Source: Stomoxys calcitrans
Lineage: Eukaryota > Arthropoda > Insecta > Diptera > Muscidae
Direction: 5' to 3'
Assembly (NCBI RefSeq): GCF_963082655.1
Contig: NC_081553.1
Span: 67,310,951 to 67,374,950, forward strand
DNA length: 64,000 nucleotides
Under the pieces are notes generated by a model that did no database searches, was not told where the DNA came from, and saw only the letters and a list, made by a program, of their open reading frames with translations. The position numbers were made by a program, and so were the translations under genes. Position 1 is the first letter of the stretch. Every line of letters begins with the position of its first letter. Below, piece after piece: positions 22,741 through 33,703 of the stretch.

Positions 22741-23735
22741 GAAATTAACACATAATACAAGAAGAAACTACTCCCACAGTCGAGAGTATAATCCAGTCAG
22801 CCAATTCTGGCCTCTACAGAACTCCCAAATGACAAGAGGGCTAAGAGCATGCAGGGAATCTAGGCACAGAAACAGGTGTTCACCCATTATTCTGTGTCTT
22901 ATCCTTGCAATTACGGGGCAGTGACATAAAAGGTTATCGACCGTCTCCAACTCTACGTCTTCATCACACGATGTTACAATGACCAGTCAGGACTCCTATT
23001 AGCAGTCCTAAATCATGCTTTCTCAGCATCAGGATGAGTGTCTTTGACACCCAACAACCTACAACACTCTCTTACGCCTGATTCGCGAAGGCGTCCGCTC
23101 TATCAAAAATCTCTTACAGTAAAGGGCTCACTGATTCCATAGCACGATCTGCGACAATCAGTTATCCATTCCCGGCCAGTTCGTCGGCCACTTCGTTCCC
23201 TACCACACCTTGATGGCTTGCGACCCAGCAGATCCTGACACCCTTTCCCATATGATTCGAAGAAGCTTTTTGCATCTTCTAACCAGTTTCGATCTCACAC
23301 GGCCTGCCGCCAGAGCCTTCAATGCCGCCTGGCTGTCCACGGATATTGTGACAGTCTAATATGACCGCCGCTCCCGCATCAGCATCGTCTCTAGTGCCTT
23401 CAGGACAACGAAAATCTCCTCCTGAAAGACTCTGCACCCGTCCAGGAGAATATAAGATTCCCTGATTCCAAGGAATTCAATGAGGGCTCTTGTTCCAGTG
23501 CCCCCATCCAGTTTAGACTCATCCGTGTATACAGAGGGTCCCAGGAAGGGTGGAATGCCCCAAACTCAGAGATCCTTTTTGGGGAAAACGACTTCCAACC
23601 CATCAACAAGGAAGGTCTCCTCTGGTTTCACCGCATTTAGCATGCCGCCATTCGTCTACACCATCCCCTTTTGGAACAGAAGAATAGCCTAAGTTCGAAG
23701 ATCGCCAAATACCTGACTCCCTGATTCTCATAGCG
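22741..23735 (-). pseudogene. Non-LTR retrotransposon 3' fragment (RNase H domain)
   Basis: On the minus strand near 23530 the frame reads VYTDESKLDGGTGTRALIE, the first strand of RNase H with its catalytic Asp, continuing through LDGCRVFQEEIFVVLKALE. After several stops and frame breaks it resumes at 22950-22768 with ETVDNLLCHCPVIARIRHR, the CHCP knuckle region at the end of ORF2 in I/R1/LOA-type LINEs. The reverse transcriptase is absent, so it is a 5'-truncated, decayed copy. It abuts the mariner-like relic on its right. Confidence 0.75.
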
Positions 23736-23739
23736 ATCT

Positions 23740-24530
23740 TTGTTGTTAATTTAATATTTGAAGATTATTTTATGCAAATGTTGACCGTGACTGCGCCTCA
23801 AATGGTCCATTCGTTCAGTCCAAATTTGGCATACTCTATCCAATATTTCGGCCGGTATCTCACGAATAAATGCTTCAATGATGTCTTCCAATGCGTCAAT
23901 TGAAGCCGGCTTGTTTGCATAGACATGAGCCCAATCTAGGGGAACAATTGACCGATCCCGAACTTGAAATAAAATGTTCACCGAACTCGCCTCCTAATAA
24001 GTCCATTGTTACGCGTGCAGTGTGGCATGAGGCACCATCTTGTTGAAACCCCATGTCCTGAAAATCAAGCTCTTGCATTTTGGGCAAAAAAAAATTTGAT
24101 ATCAGCTCATCATAGCGCTCACCATTCACAGCAACGATACGATTCGCATCATCTTTGCAGAAGTACAGACCAATGATGCCACCAGCCCCTAAACCTCACC
24201 AAACTGTGACTTTTTTAGGATGCATTGGTAGCTCTTGCAATGCTTCTATATGATCTTCACTCCAAAATCGACAATTCTACTCACTAACGTACCCATTGAG
24301 CTAAAACTGAGCTTCGTCGCTCAATGGAAGAAGCGCGCGATGACCTTTCTTAACAGAGCACGCATTTTGATAATAAAATTCAATGATTAGCAAGCGTCGT
24401 TCGTTTGTAAGACGATCCATACCTAAAAAATAGACCAAACTGAAGATGTTTTACAGTGAGACACCAGAAGAACGAGCGTGAGCTGTTTAAACTAGTGTTG
24501 CCAAAAAGATAATAGCTAAAAAATCACCCT
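23740..24530 (-). pseudogene. Mariner-like transposase relic
   Basis: The minus strand from ATG at 24420 reads MDRLTNERRLLIIEFYYQNA and then jumps to a GHRALLPLSDEAQF block, which holds the first catalytic Asp. Most of the N-terminal DNA-binding half is therefore deleted. Next come LPMHPKKVTVW, NGERYDELISNFFLPKMQEL, QQDGASCHTARVTMDLL (second Asp), GEFGEHFIS and, in a shifted frame, KPASIDALEDIIEAFIREIP to HKIIFKY and a stop at 23751. From family knowledge, a catalytic Asp belongs in a CDLTPLDYFLWG-type block between these last parts; here that block is missing. The outer end AGGGTGATTTTTTAGCTATT (minus strand, ending 24530) matches fragments at 18361 and 50.6 kb. It is not functional. Confidence 0.85.
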
Positions 24531-24832
24531 TTATTTCCTGTTGAAAACAAAAATGTTAGTATCAATAGCCACCGCTTAACTCAAGCAATAGCTTTTAACC
24601 TAACTAAAGAGGCATTAAGAATAGCATTCAATTCAGTGCATAATAGGGAGTAGTCCTCAGTGCAGCTATGTGGCATAGATTAGCCATTCTTCCAGATTTC
24701 TTTCAGAGAACAGGTTTGCATGGCTGGTATGAGAAAACTTGCATTGACTCCCAACCGGACTCCCATTCCGGCTCGAGGACCCTGACTTCACAGCACAGGT
24801 AGAGACAATATTATGGACAATACACCTGCTTG
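24531..24832. other. Unassigned sequence
   Basis: No gene or recognised repeat. It lies between the mariner-like relic and a SINE. Confidence 0.35.
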
Positions 24833-25100
24833 GAGTAGCAATGTCCGCCTATAACGCTGATCCCCTGGGGGTAGATTTTTCTGACAAAATCAATTTTTTT
24901 TTTTAGCGGAGGCTATGTCCTCCCTATACTGGCGATATCTGTGAGCTACTATGGCATGTAGAAATGTCTCCCCAAAGCCGTTCGGAGTTGGCTATAAAAA
25001 GGAGGCCTCTTCTCATTGAGCTTATGCTTGAATCGAACAGCGCTCATTGATATGTGAGGAGTTTGCCCCTGATCTTTGATGGAATGTTCATGGGCAAAAC
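24833..25100 (+). repeat. tRNA-derived SINE copy, diverged head
   Basis: GGAGTAGCAATGTCCGCCTA, ATAACGCTGATCCCCTGGGG, TTTAGCGGAGGCTATGTCC, GCTATAAAAAGGAGGCCTC and GGAATGTTCATGGGCAAAA line up with 16703-16985. The B-box word is lost. Confidence 0.7.
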
Positions 25101-25650
25101 CCACCTGCTGGTATTGCTCTACTGATTCATCTCTGTAGGTCAATATTTTTTAAGCTGGCTGTATTAAGTCTTCCATTAACTTTCTTACGGTATTAAAATA
25201 CCATCGCCTATGGTTTTCTTGTAGTACAGTGTTTCCAATTTCATTGCAATTTTTATTTAATTCAATTTTAAATTGCTCATAATGCATATTGTGGCTAAGA
25301 GCTCATAATGCATATTGTGGCTAAGAGCACGTAAAACCTCATTGAAATTTCATAACCATAGTAATTAAGTCCCTGGAAAAAAAACATTTTTATTTGTTAG
25401 TTTATAACTGGATCTCATGGTATTTGTTATGGCTCTTTGAGTAGGCCTAAGCCAAATAGATAAAAAGCATTCATGCAATGGCCATATAACATAATAAGTA
25501 AACTATTAATGCAAATGGGCTTAAAGAAAAAGCCTCAGTGATTCATATGTTGGCAAGAGTCGCTAAATACATAAAATATGTTAAGTACAAGAAAACAAAA
25601 AAGGGAACTCTTAATAAAGATTGCCAAAGCTTAGTAAAGAATGGGGTTAT
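25101..25650. other. Unassigned sequence with a 26-bp tandem duplication
   Basis: The 26-bp unit beginning GCTCATAATGCATATTGTGG occurs at 25275-25300 and again at 25301-25326 without change. Nothing else is recognised. Confidence 0.5.
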
Positions 25651-27622
25651 TTAACATATTGAGTGCCAAGTCGTACGTTTCCGTACGTCATCTAGTGACA
25701 GACAGACGGACACTGAGTGAAATTTGTTGCGATCTTCCAATAAAAAAAATCTTTTACTGAATGTTTTTGCAAAGGCATACATGGGTGTAGAATGATTTTT
25801 GGAGGTTTTAGTAAGTGAACAAGTAAGAGCGTGCTTAGTTCGGGCCGAATCTTATATACCCTACACCATGGCTCGCATTTGTCGAGTTCTATGCGCGGAA
25901 TCTCTTTTTAGGCAAACCAAGAATATTGAATAAGAACTGTTATGCTATTGGAGCTATATCAAGTTATAGTCCGATACGGACCATAAATGAATGCTGAACA
26001 TTGTAGAAGTCATCGGTGTAATATTTCAGTTCATTCGGATACGAATTTGCGCCTTGTAGGGGTTCAAGAAGCAAACTCGGAAGATCGGTTTATATGGGAG
26101 TTGTATCAAGCTATAGATCGATTCAGACTATATTGGACAAGTATGTTGAAGGTTATGGGAGAAGCCGTTGTACAAAATTTCTGCCAAATCGCATGAGAAT
26201 TACGCCTTCTAGCGGCTCAAGAAGTCAAGATCCCAGATTGGTTTATATGGCAGCTATATCAGGTTATGTACCGATTTGTGCCATACTAATCACAGTTCTT
26301 GAAAGTCATAACAAAACGCCTCATGCTAAATTTCAGCCAAAACGGTTTAAAATTGCGCCCTCTAGCGGCTGAAGAAGTCAAGATACAAGATCGGTTTATA
26401 TGGCAGTGCAAAATTTCATCCAAATCGAATAAGTTAGCGCCCCCTAAAAGCTGAATAAATCAAGGCCCAAGATCGGTTTATATGGCAGCTATATCAGGTT
26501 ATGTACCGATTTGCGACAAACTAAGCACAGTTCTTGAGAGTCACAACAAAACACCTCATGCAAAATTTCAACCAAATCGGTTGAGAATTGCGCCCTCTAG
26601 CGGCTCAAGAAGTCAAGATCCAAGATCGGTTTATATGACAGCTATACCAGATTATGAACCGATTTATTTCATATTTAACACAGCTGTTGGAAGTGATACC
26701 AAAACATTACGTGCAAGAATTCAGTCAAATCGGACGAGAATTGCGCCCTCTAGAGGCTCAAGAAGTAAAGACCCAAGATCGGTTTATATGGCAGCTATAT
26801 CAAAATATGGACTGATTTGAACCATACTTAGCGCAATTTTTGGAAGTGATACTAAAACTCCTCATGCAAAATTTCAGTCAAATCGGACTAGAACTGCGCC
26901 CTCATGAGGTTGAAGAAGTCAAGACCCAAAATCAGTTTATATGGCAGCTATATCAGGTTATGTACCGATTTGCGCCATATTAAGCACAGTTGTTGGAAGT
27001 CACAATAAAACACCTCATGCAAAATTTCAGCCAAATCGTATAAGAATTGCGCGCTCTAGAGGCTCAAGAAGTCAAGGCCCAAGTTCGGTTTTTAAGGCAG
27101 CTTTACCAGGTTATGGACTGCTCAATTGCTGGAAGTCATAATAAAATACCTCATGCAACATTTCAGTTAAATCGAACGAGAATTGCGCCCTCTAGAGGCT
27201 CAAGAAGTCAAGACCCAAGATAGGTTTATATGGCAGCTATATTAAAACATGGACCGATTTGACCCATTTACAATCCCAATCGACCTACACTAGTTAGAAA
27301 GTATTTTTGCAAAATTTCAAGCCCATAGCTGTACTCCTTCGAAAGTTAGCGTGCTTTCGACAGACAGACGGACGGACGGACAGACGGACGGCCAGACGGA
27401 CGGACATTGCTATATCGACTTAAAATGTCATGACGATCAAGAATATATAAACTTTATGGGGTCTTAGAAGCATATTTCGAGATGTTACAAATAGAATGAC
27501 GAAATTAGTACACCCCCAACCTATGGTGAAGGGTATAAAAATCCTTTACTGAATATTTTTGCAAAGGCATATATGGGTCCAAAATGATTTTTGGAGGTTT
27601 TAGTAAGTGAAAAATTTATGAA

Positions 27623-27662
<40 letters not shown>

Positions 27663-27714
27663 TTGGCCTTCGGGGAAGGTTTTCTTCAAACCCGCTTGGC
27701 ACTCAATGTGTTAA
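25651..27714. mobile_element. piggyBac-like non-autonomous element, composite
   Basis: TTAA (25651-25654) precedes CATATTGAGTGCCAAG, and CTTGGCACTCAATGTG precedes TTAA (27711-27714). The 16-bp ends are inverted repeats with one mismatch. TTAA target duplication is the hallmark of the piggyBac superfamily. No transposase is encoded. The interior holds a DINE-like array (25819-27537) bracketed by 73-bp direct repeats, a subterminal CGTACGTTTCCGTACG palindrome, and a long T-run near 27630-27655. Confidence 0.75.
25819..27537 (-). mobile_element. DINE-like element, family C array, nested in the piggyBac-like element
   Basis: It starts CAAGTAAGAGCGTGCTTAGT and CCCTACACCATGG and ends CCTATGGTGAAGGGTATAAA. 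Unit landmark CGCC(C/T)TCTAG occurs at about 26203, 26356, 26591, 26744, 26897, 27050 and 27186, mostly 153 bp apart, with one deleted unit near 26405-26460. A GACAGACGGACGGACGGACA microsatellite lies at 27359-27410. Open frames at 26094, 26482 and 26941 are repeat by-products. Confidence 0.85.
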
Positions 27715-29100
27715 GAAGGATGTTTTAAGAAAAGAAAAATATCCCTTATAAATTTAACTTATATAAGGCGGCCCAGCTTGCGTTATTAAAACCTTTTTGT
27801 GGGGTAACCCATAAGATTCGTAAAAATGTTTTTGTTAAGGAATGTTTTGGAACGTCATCCTGGTAACACTTTATATGTTACAATTTATTGAAAAAATGCT
27901 TAAAATCCAATAAAATCTATTGAAACTCCCTCTACCAAAAGCACTTAATCCATTTCATTACCTAAAGCCTTTTTCATTCATTAAGTCGGACTATTTACAA
28001 TTCGAATAACGAAAACATTGTTACTATCATTGTTGCTTGACTCGTGTGAAGTTGAAGTTTGCGCCTCACTTTATTTTCCAAAACGAAATACATTTAACGC
28101 CACTGCATTGCAATGAGGGTTTTAATTAAAATGGGAGATAAACAACACACACAGCAAAATAAATTGAGTGCAACCATCACACCACACTGTTGATGGCCAA
28201 GTTCAATAGATTTAGTTTCAGTTGGCCATCAACATTGCTGAAGTGAAATTCTCCAAAGCCACCATAACAAACACCACCATCCAGCAACCATATGAGTTTA
28301 GTTTTCCAATTTGAACAAAAACCAAATATCTGCAATTGATTGATATTGGACAAGTTGTGGCGCTCACCAGTGCTGCCATTGCCACCACCATCACCACCAA
28401 TCTCCATGAGGATAAAAGATTAAACCAAAAATAAAAATAATTCGATATGCCACCAATGATGGCATCTGTTGCAATTTGTCTGTAAAGTTTTTGGATTTTG
28501 TGTTATTTTTTTTTTTCATAAATTTTCCATATATGTGAGTGCAAGTGTTTAAGAGTGGTATTTAATCTGTATTTTTTATAGTTGAAATACTTTGTTTATA
28601 TGGACTTTGAAACAAATTTAAGCATATTACTCGATTGACTTTTCCGATTTTAATGAAGTTTCTAAGAAATTTAACTTCTAGTGATACATAATGTATCAAT
28701 GCAAAGTTTGGATACCATTCTACTGCGGTGATTAAGTAACGTACTCATGCAAAGTATCGAAACAAAGCAATTATGGGCTTTGTTTACATCTACCATATGA
28801 ATGCAATACATTGTTTATTTTCATTAAATATGTTTAAAAGTATGAAATTAGTATTAAAAATGCTACCAAAACCTGCCAAAATTTGTTACCCGGCCATTTT
28901 TCTTTGTCTTTTGTTATCTATTGTGTGTGCGAAAGCAGAAAAATGTTTAAGCATCAATAATCAAATTGGTGCTTGGTTGCTATTATGTTGCGTTACAAAT
29001 ACTTTACCGATACAATATAAAAATTTTGTATCGTGATATTTTGAAACATAATACATTGTTGGAATACAAAGCAACCAAAATTTTGAAGTTGGCAAAAATA
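27715..29100. other. Mostly unique AT-rich sequence
   Basis: No firm gene. GTTGATGGCCAA (28189-28200) and TTGGCCATCAAC (28222-28233) form a perfect 12-bp stem around 21 nt. From ATG near 28860 a frame reads MLPKPAKICYPAIFLCLLLS then IVCAKAEKCLSINNQIGAW, stopping at 29036. The hydrophobic run before AKA resembles a signal peptide, but no domain or splice support is seen, so it is noted only. Confidence 0.3.
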
Positions 29101-29408
29101 GCAAATTTTGCCAATGAACATTCCACTAAGGAACAGGACCAAACTTCTCACATATCAATGAGTGCACTCTCATTCAAGTGCAAGCTCAATGATAAGGGCC
29201 TCCATTTTATAGCCGAGTCCGAACGGCGTGCCGCAGTGCGACACCTCTTTGGAGAGAAGTTTTACATGGCATAGTACCTCACAAATGTTGCCAGCATTAG
29301 GAGGGGAAACCACTGCCAACAATTTTTTTCTGATGGTCTCGCCAGGATTCGAACCCAGGCCGTCAGCGTCATAGCCGGACATGCTAACCTCTGCGCCACG
29401 GTGGCCTC
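29101..29408 (-). repeat. tRNA-derived SINE, well-preserved head
   Basis: The minus strand begins GGAGGCCACCGTGGCGCAGA, GGTTAGCATGTCCGGC, then GGGTTCGAATCCTGGCGAGA, so both box A-like and box B sequences are intact. It continues CCAAAGAGGTGTCGCACTGC, CGGACTCGGCTATAAAATGG and ends GGAATGTTCATTGGC. It is the best copy for defining the promoter half of this family. Open frames across it (28966-29274 and 29170-29382) are not genes. Confidence 0.85.
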
Positions 29409-29440
29409 CTACATTTTGGCGGTTAGCCTGAATTAATTTC

Positions 29441-31296
29441 TTAAAAAAAGTCGGGCGATGACGACTTTATAATACCCAACACCTACCTCGGCGGATGTTT
29501 TCAGATGGGCTATTAAACAATTCTTATCAAATTTCGAGCAACTTTGTTCAAACTGTAATATCTACGGTGGACAAATGACAACATTATTGCCAATCAGCCA
29601 AAACCTGACGAACATAAATATGGGAGCTACATCTAAATCTGAACCGATTTTGACCAAACTTCTTAGTTATTGTGGTAGGCATCGAGGAAAGTGTTGTGCA
29701 CAATTTTGGCAATATTGGTCAAAAATGCGTTTGCAGTGACCCTAAAAGTAGAAATCGGGTGAAATACATGTATGGCAGAACCGATTTCTATGTAATTCAA
29801 CAGTAATATTATAAGAATATGAGAGAATCGGTTAACAATGAGCATTTGATTGCAATGTTAGTCCAAATCTGACGAACATATATATGGAGCTATATCTAAA
29901 TCTGAATCGATTTCTTGCAAACTTCTTAGATATTGTGCTAGTCATCGGGTAAAGCGCTGTGCCAAACTTAGCTTTTGGGTCAATAAATACGCTTACAGTG
30001 ACCATAGAAGTGAAAATCGGGTGATATATAAATATATGGCAGCTATATCTAAATCTGAATCGATTTCTATGAAATTCACCTGTAATGTCGATAGACATTA
30101 GAAAATCTTTCCTGCCGAATTTCTAGAGAATCGGTTAACGAATGAGCACTTTATCGGAATATTTCTCAAAATCGAACGAACATCAACATGGGAGCTATAT
30201 TTTAATCAGATTCGATTTCGAGCAAACTTTATAGATATTGTGGAAGTTGTCGAAGAAGGCATTGAAGAAAATTTTGGGAAGATTGGTAAATAAATGCGCT
30301 TGCAGTGGCTCGAGGAGTGAAAATAGGGCAATATATATATAAATATGAGAGCTATATGTAAATCTGAACCGATTTCTATGAAATTCACCAGTAATGTCGA
30401 GAGTCATTAGAAAATCTTTCCTGCCGATTTTCTAGAGAATCGGTCAACAAATGAACACTTTATTGTAATATTTCTCAAAACCCGACGAACATATATATGG
30501 GAGCTATATCTAAATCTGAAACGATTCCGATTGATATAGTGGAAGTCATCGTGGAAAGCGTTATACAAAGTTTTGGAAAGATTGGTCAATAAATGCGCTT
30601 GCAGTGGCTCTAGGAGTGCAAATCGGGCGATCTATATATATTGGGTTGCCCAAAAAGTAATTGCGGATTTTTCATATAGTCGGCGTTGACAAATTTTTTC
30701 ACAGCTTGTGACTCTGTAATTGCATTCTTTCTTCTATAAAAAAAAAGTATAAAAAAAAGTATATTTGATTTAAGTTCATTCTAAGTTTTATTAAAAATGC
30801 ATTTACTTTCTTTTAAAAAATCCGCAATTACTTTTTGGGCAACCCAATACATGAGAGCTATATCTAAATCTGAAGCGATTTCTATGAAACTCACCAGTAG
30901 CAACGAGAGTCATTAGAAAATCCCTCCTTCCTAATTTCAAGGGAATCGGTTAACAACTAACCATTTTATTGTCTTATAACAGCAAATCGGACGAACATGT
31001 ATATGGTAACTATATCTAAATCAGAACCGATTTTTTTCCAATTTCAGTGGGCTTTGTTTCTAGGCCAAAAAAAGTGAATGTACCTAATTTGAAGACGATC
31101 GGATGAAAACTCCGACCTGTAGTTTGTACACAAATTACCAAGGACAGACAGACAGACGGACAGTCAGACAGAGAGACAGACAAACGGACATAGCTAAATC
31201 GAATCAAAAAGAGATTCTGAGCCGATCGGTATACTTATCAATGGGTCTATCTCTCTTTCTTTTGGGTGCGTTACCACAGTAGCGCTGTAGGGTATT
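29441..31296 (-). mobile_element. DINE-like element, family D array
   Basis: It begins GTCGGGCGATGACGACTTTA, TAATACCCAACACC and ends GCGCTGTAGGGTATTA. Two alternating half-types recur, AACCGATTTCTATGAAATTC and GATTTCGAGCAAACTT, giving a dimer of about 310 bp (for example 30061 to 30371). The head end has ACAGACAGACAGACGGACAG and CATAGCTAAATCGAATC. It is interrupted by the MITE at 30641-30847. Confidence 0.75.
30641..30847. mobile_element. Mariner-type MITE, copy 2 (207 bp, internally deleted)
   Basis: It has the same TTGGGTTGCCCAAAAAGTAA ends and TA flanks as the other copies, inserted in the family D array. About 30 bp around the GTCAGTTATCAGCTG region of the 237-bp copies is missing. Confidence 0.85.
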
Positions 31297-32270
31297 AAAA
31301 AAATGTGCCAAGTTCGTCCTGGCCAAATCTTGGGAACCCACCGCCATGGATTCTGTTCAAAAATATGGGAGCTATATCTGGTTATAGACCGATTTGGATC
31401 GTACTTGGCACAGTTGTTGAAAGTCATAACAGAACACTACACGCAAAATTTTCAGCCAAATCGGATAAAAGTCGAGGTTTGTAAGGGCCCAAGAAGAAAA
31501 ATTTCAGCCAAATCGCATAAAAGTCGAGGTTTGTAAAGGCCCATGAAGTCAAATCGGGAGATCGGTTTATATGGGAGCTATATCATATACTCGATTGAAT
31601 TGGACCGTACTTGAAACAGTTGTTGGAAGTCATAACAGAACACTAAATGCAAAATTACGGCCAATTCGGGTGAAAATTGCGGCTTCCATGGGCTCAAGAA
31701 GTCAAATCGGGAGATCGATTTATATGGGAGTTATATCAGGTCAAAGACCAATTTGGACCACATTTGACACAGTTATTGGAATTCATAACAGAACACTAAA
31801 TGCAAAATTTCGACCAATTCGAGTGAAAATTGCGGCTTCCATGGGCTCAAGAAGTCAAATCGGGAGATAGGTTTATATGGGAGCTATATCAGGTTATAGA
31901 CCAATTCGGATTGTACTTGGCACAGTTATTAAAAGTCATAACAAAACACTAAATGCTCAATTTCAGCCAAATCGTACAAAAATTTCGGCTTCCAGGGGCT
32001 CCAGAAGTCAAATCGGGAGATCGGTTTATATGGGTGATTTTTCCAAATTTAACCAATATGACAAATTTACAATCCCCATCGACCTACATCATTAGTAAGA
32101 ATCTGTGGAAAATTTCAATCGGCTAGCTTTACGCGTTCGAACGCTATCGTGAGACGATCAAAAATATATATACTTTATGGGGACCTAGATCAATATTTCG
32201 AGGAGTTACAAACGTAATGACTTGATTAGTATACCTTCATCCTAGGGTGGTGGGTATAAAAATAGGTTTT
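31297..32270 (-). mobile_element. DINE-like element, family C variant
   Basis: It starts TGTGCCAAGTTCGTCCTGGC, CCCACCGCCATGG and ends CCTAGGGTGGTGGGTATAAA. Units carry GGCTTCCATGGGCTCAAGAA, GTCAAATCGGGAGATCGG and TTTATATGGGAGCTATATC. The tail microsatellite is lost here. Long in-frame repeats give spurious frames of 99 and 72 codons (31571-32095). Confidence 0.75.
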
Positions 32271-32578
32271 TAACTAAGATTTACAAAACAAAAGCTTTAC
32301 CTGAAAAAAGTTATGTTTAGGATTTTATATTCATCAACCTGCAAAAATCGAAAAAAAAATAAAAAAAATAAGAAAAATATTTTAAAAGTATGTTAAAATC
32401 ACATAAAAACTAAAATTTAACAGAAAATTAAATATAGTGAAAAAAATTTTATTTTGTTTTTTTTTTGTGTTTCTTATTATTTTTTAGCTTTTGTAAAATG
32501 TACTTTTTTTGGCTTTTATTTGAAAATTAAATCGTATATATATTTCTTTTATTTTTGCGTTCTGATTTTCAATATCTG
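32271..32578. other. A/T-rich filler
   Basis: Runs of A and T with no recognised feature. Confidence 0.4.
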
Positions 32579-33145
32579 TGCCGAGAATGATTATAATCGC
32601 TCTATAAACTGATATAGCGCCCATACAAAGCAATCCTTAGATTTTAATTCTTGAGCCCCTAAAAGTCTCAATTTTCATCCGTTTTCTCTGAAATTTGGTT
32701 TTGACTTCTTGAGCCGCTAGTGATCTCAATTTTCATCTGATTTGACTGAAATTGGGACAAGGGCTTGGATTCTGACTTTCCATCTCAGTGCCGAGTATGA
32801 TCGGAATCAGTTTATAAACTGATATAGCCCCCATACAAACCAATCCTCAGATTTGACTTCTTGAGTCCCTAAACGCCTTTATATTCAACCGATTCCGTTT
32901 TAACTTCCAATATCAGTGCCGAGTATGATTTGAATCGGTCTATATGCTGAGGTAGGCGCCTTGAATACCAATTCCTCCATATAACTACTTGAGAACAAAG
33001 CAACCGCAACCGATTTCCAATTAGATTTTTGTCAAATAATGCAAATACGAACTGAGTTAATAAAGCCAAAATTTTGTAGCGTAACCATGGTGGTGGGTAC
33101 CCAAGAGTTGGTCCAGCCGAACTTGTTTTCTTTAACCATAAAAGG
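32579..33145 (+). mobile_element. DINE-like fragment, family C variant
   Basis: About four diverged units with CTATAAACTGATATAGCCCC, CTTGAGCCCCTAAAAGTCTC and GTGCCGAGTATGAT. It ends CATGGTGGTGGGTACCCA then GTCCAGCCGAACTTG. Confidence 0.7.
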
Positions 33146-33564
33146 CGTTGAATACTATAAAACACCAAAATGATTAGCAGAAAACTACACAAAAGCCAGG
33201 GAACGGCTTGTTGTGCTCTGTATCAACTCTAATACAGAGGTTTTCACGTTTTCGATCCTAATGGATGGGGTGTCTCTCAGGCGTAGTACCGACATTGAAA
33301 AATACTCATCGCCCCTCCCATATGATATCCACACAGATTCACAGACTCTATACCCAAAATTAAAAAAAAAATTGTATGACATTTTTTTTTTTATTTGTTT
33401 TAATTCAAGAATTTTTTGCAATTACTGCTTTGTTTTTAAATTGACTATCTTACTTTTTTTTACTTTCATCATCATGGAATAGCGAGCAAGGTTTGTGAAC
33501 AGTTTCATATTGTGCGCATGCGCAACATTTCTTACACAAAGACATATGTTCAAATTCCACTTAC

Positions 33565-33703
33565 ATGAATGATGATAGCTACAACACCGACACTCTGTGC
33601 AAGTGACCAAGGCAGAAAGTTTTACTTGCACTTGGTCATTGCGTGTAAGAGCCACACACGATATGACCAAAAATAACAGTACCAGCAGCATTTTCGGCTC
33701 CAC
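33565..33703 (-). CDS. Candidate first exon of a small secreted Cys-rich peptide
   Basis: The minus strand from 33703 encodes MEPKMLLVLLFLVISCVALT, a good signal-peptide profile, followed by a Cys-rich stretch with C35, C38, C40 and C41 in a TCTECRCC context. The second Met (residue 5) has GAAAATG context, close to the fly start consensus. After residue 46 the sequence reads T then GTAAGT (plus 33559-33564), a strong splice donor that would end the exon at 33565 in phase 1. The unspliced frame continues to 33422 with no added support. No partner exon was identified, no family is recognised, and a chance open frame cannot be excluded. The exon lies divergently upstream of the Osiris gene. Confidence 0.3.

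Noticed and set aside
29330..29408. tRNA gene on the minus strand
   Set aside because: Box A and B words are present, but the acceptor and anticodon stems do not form a tRNA and the sequence continues into a conserved SINE body.
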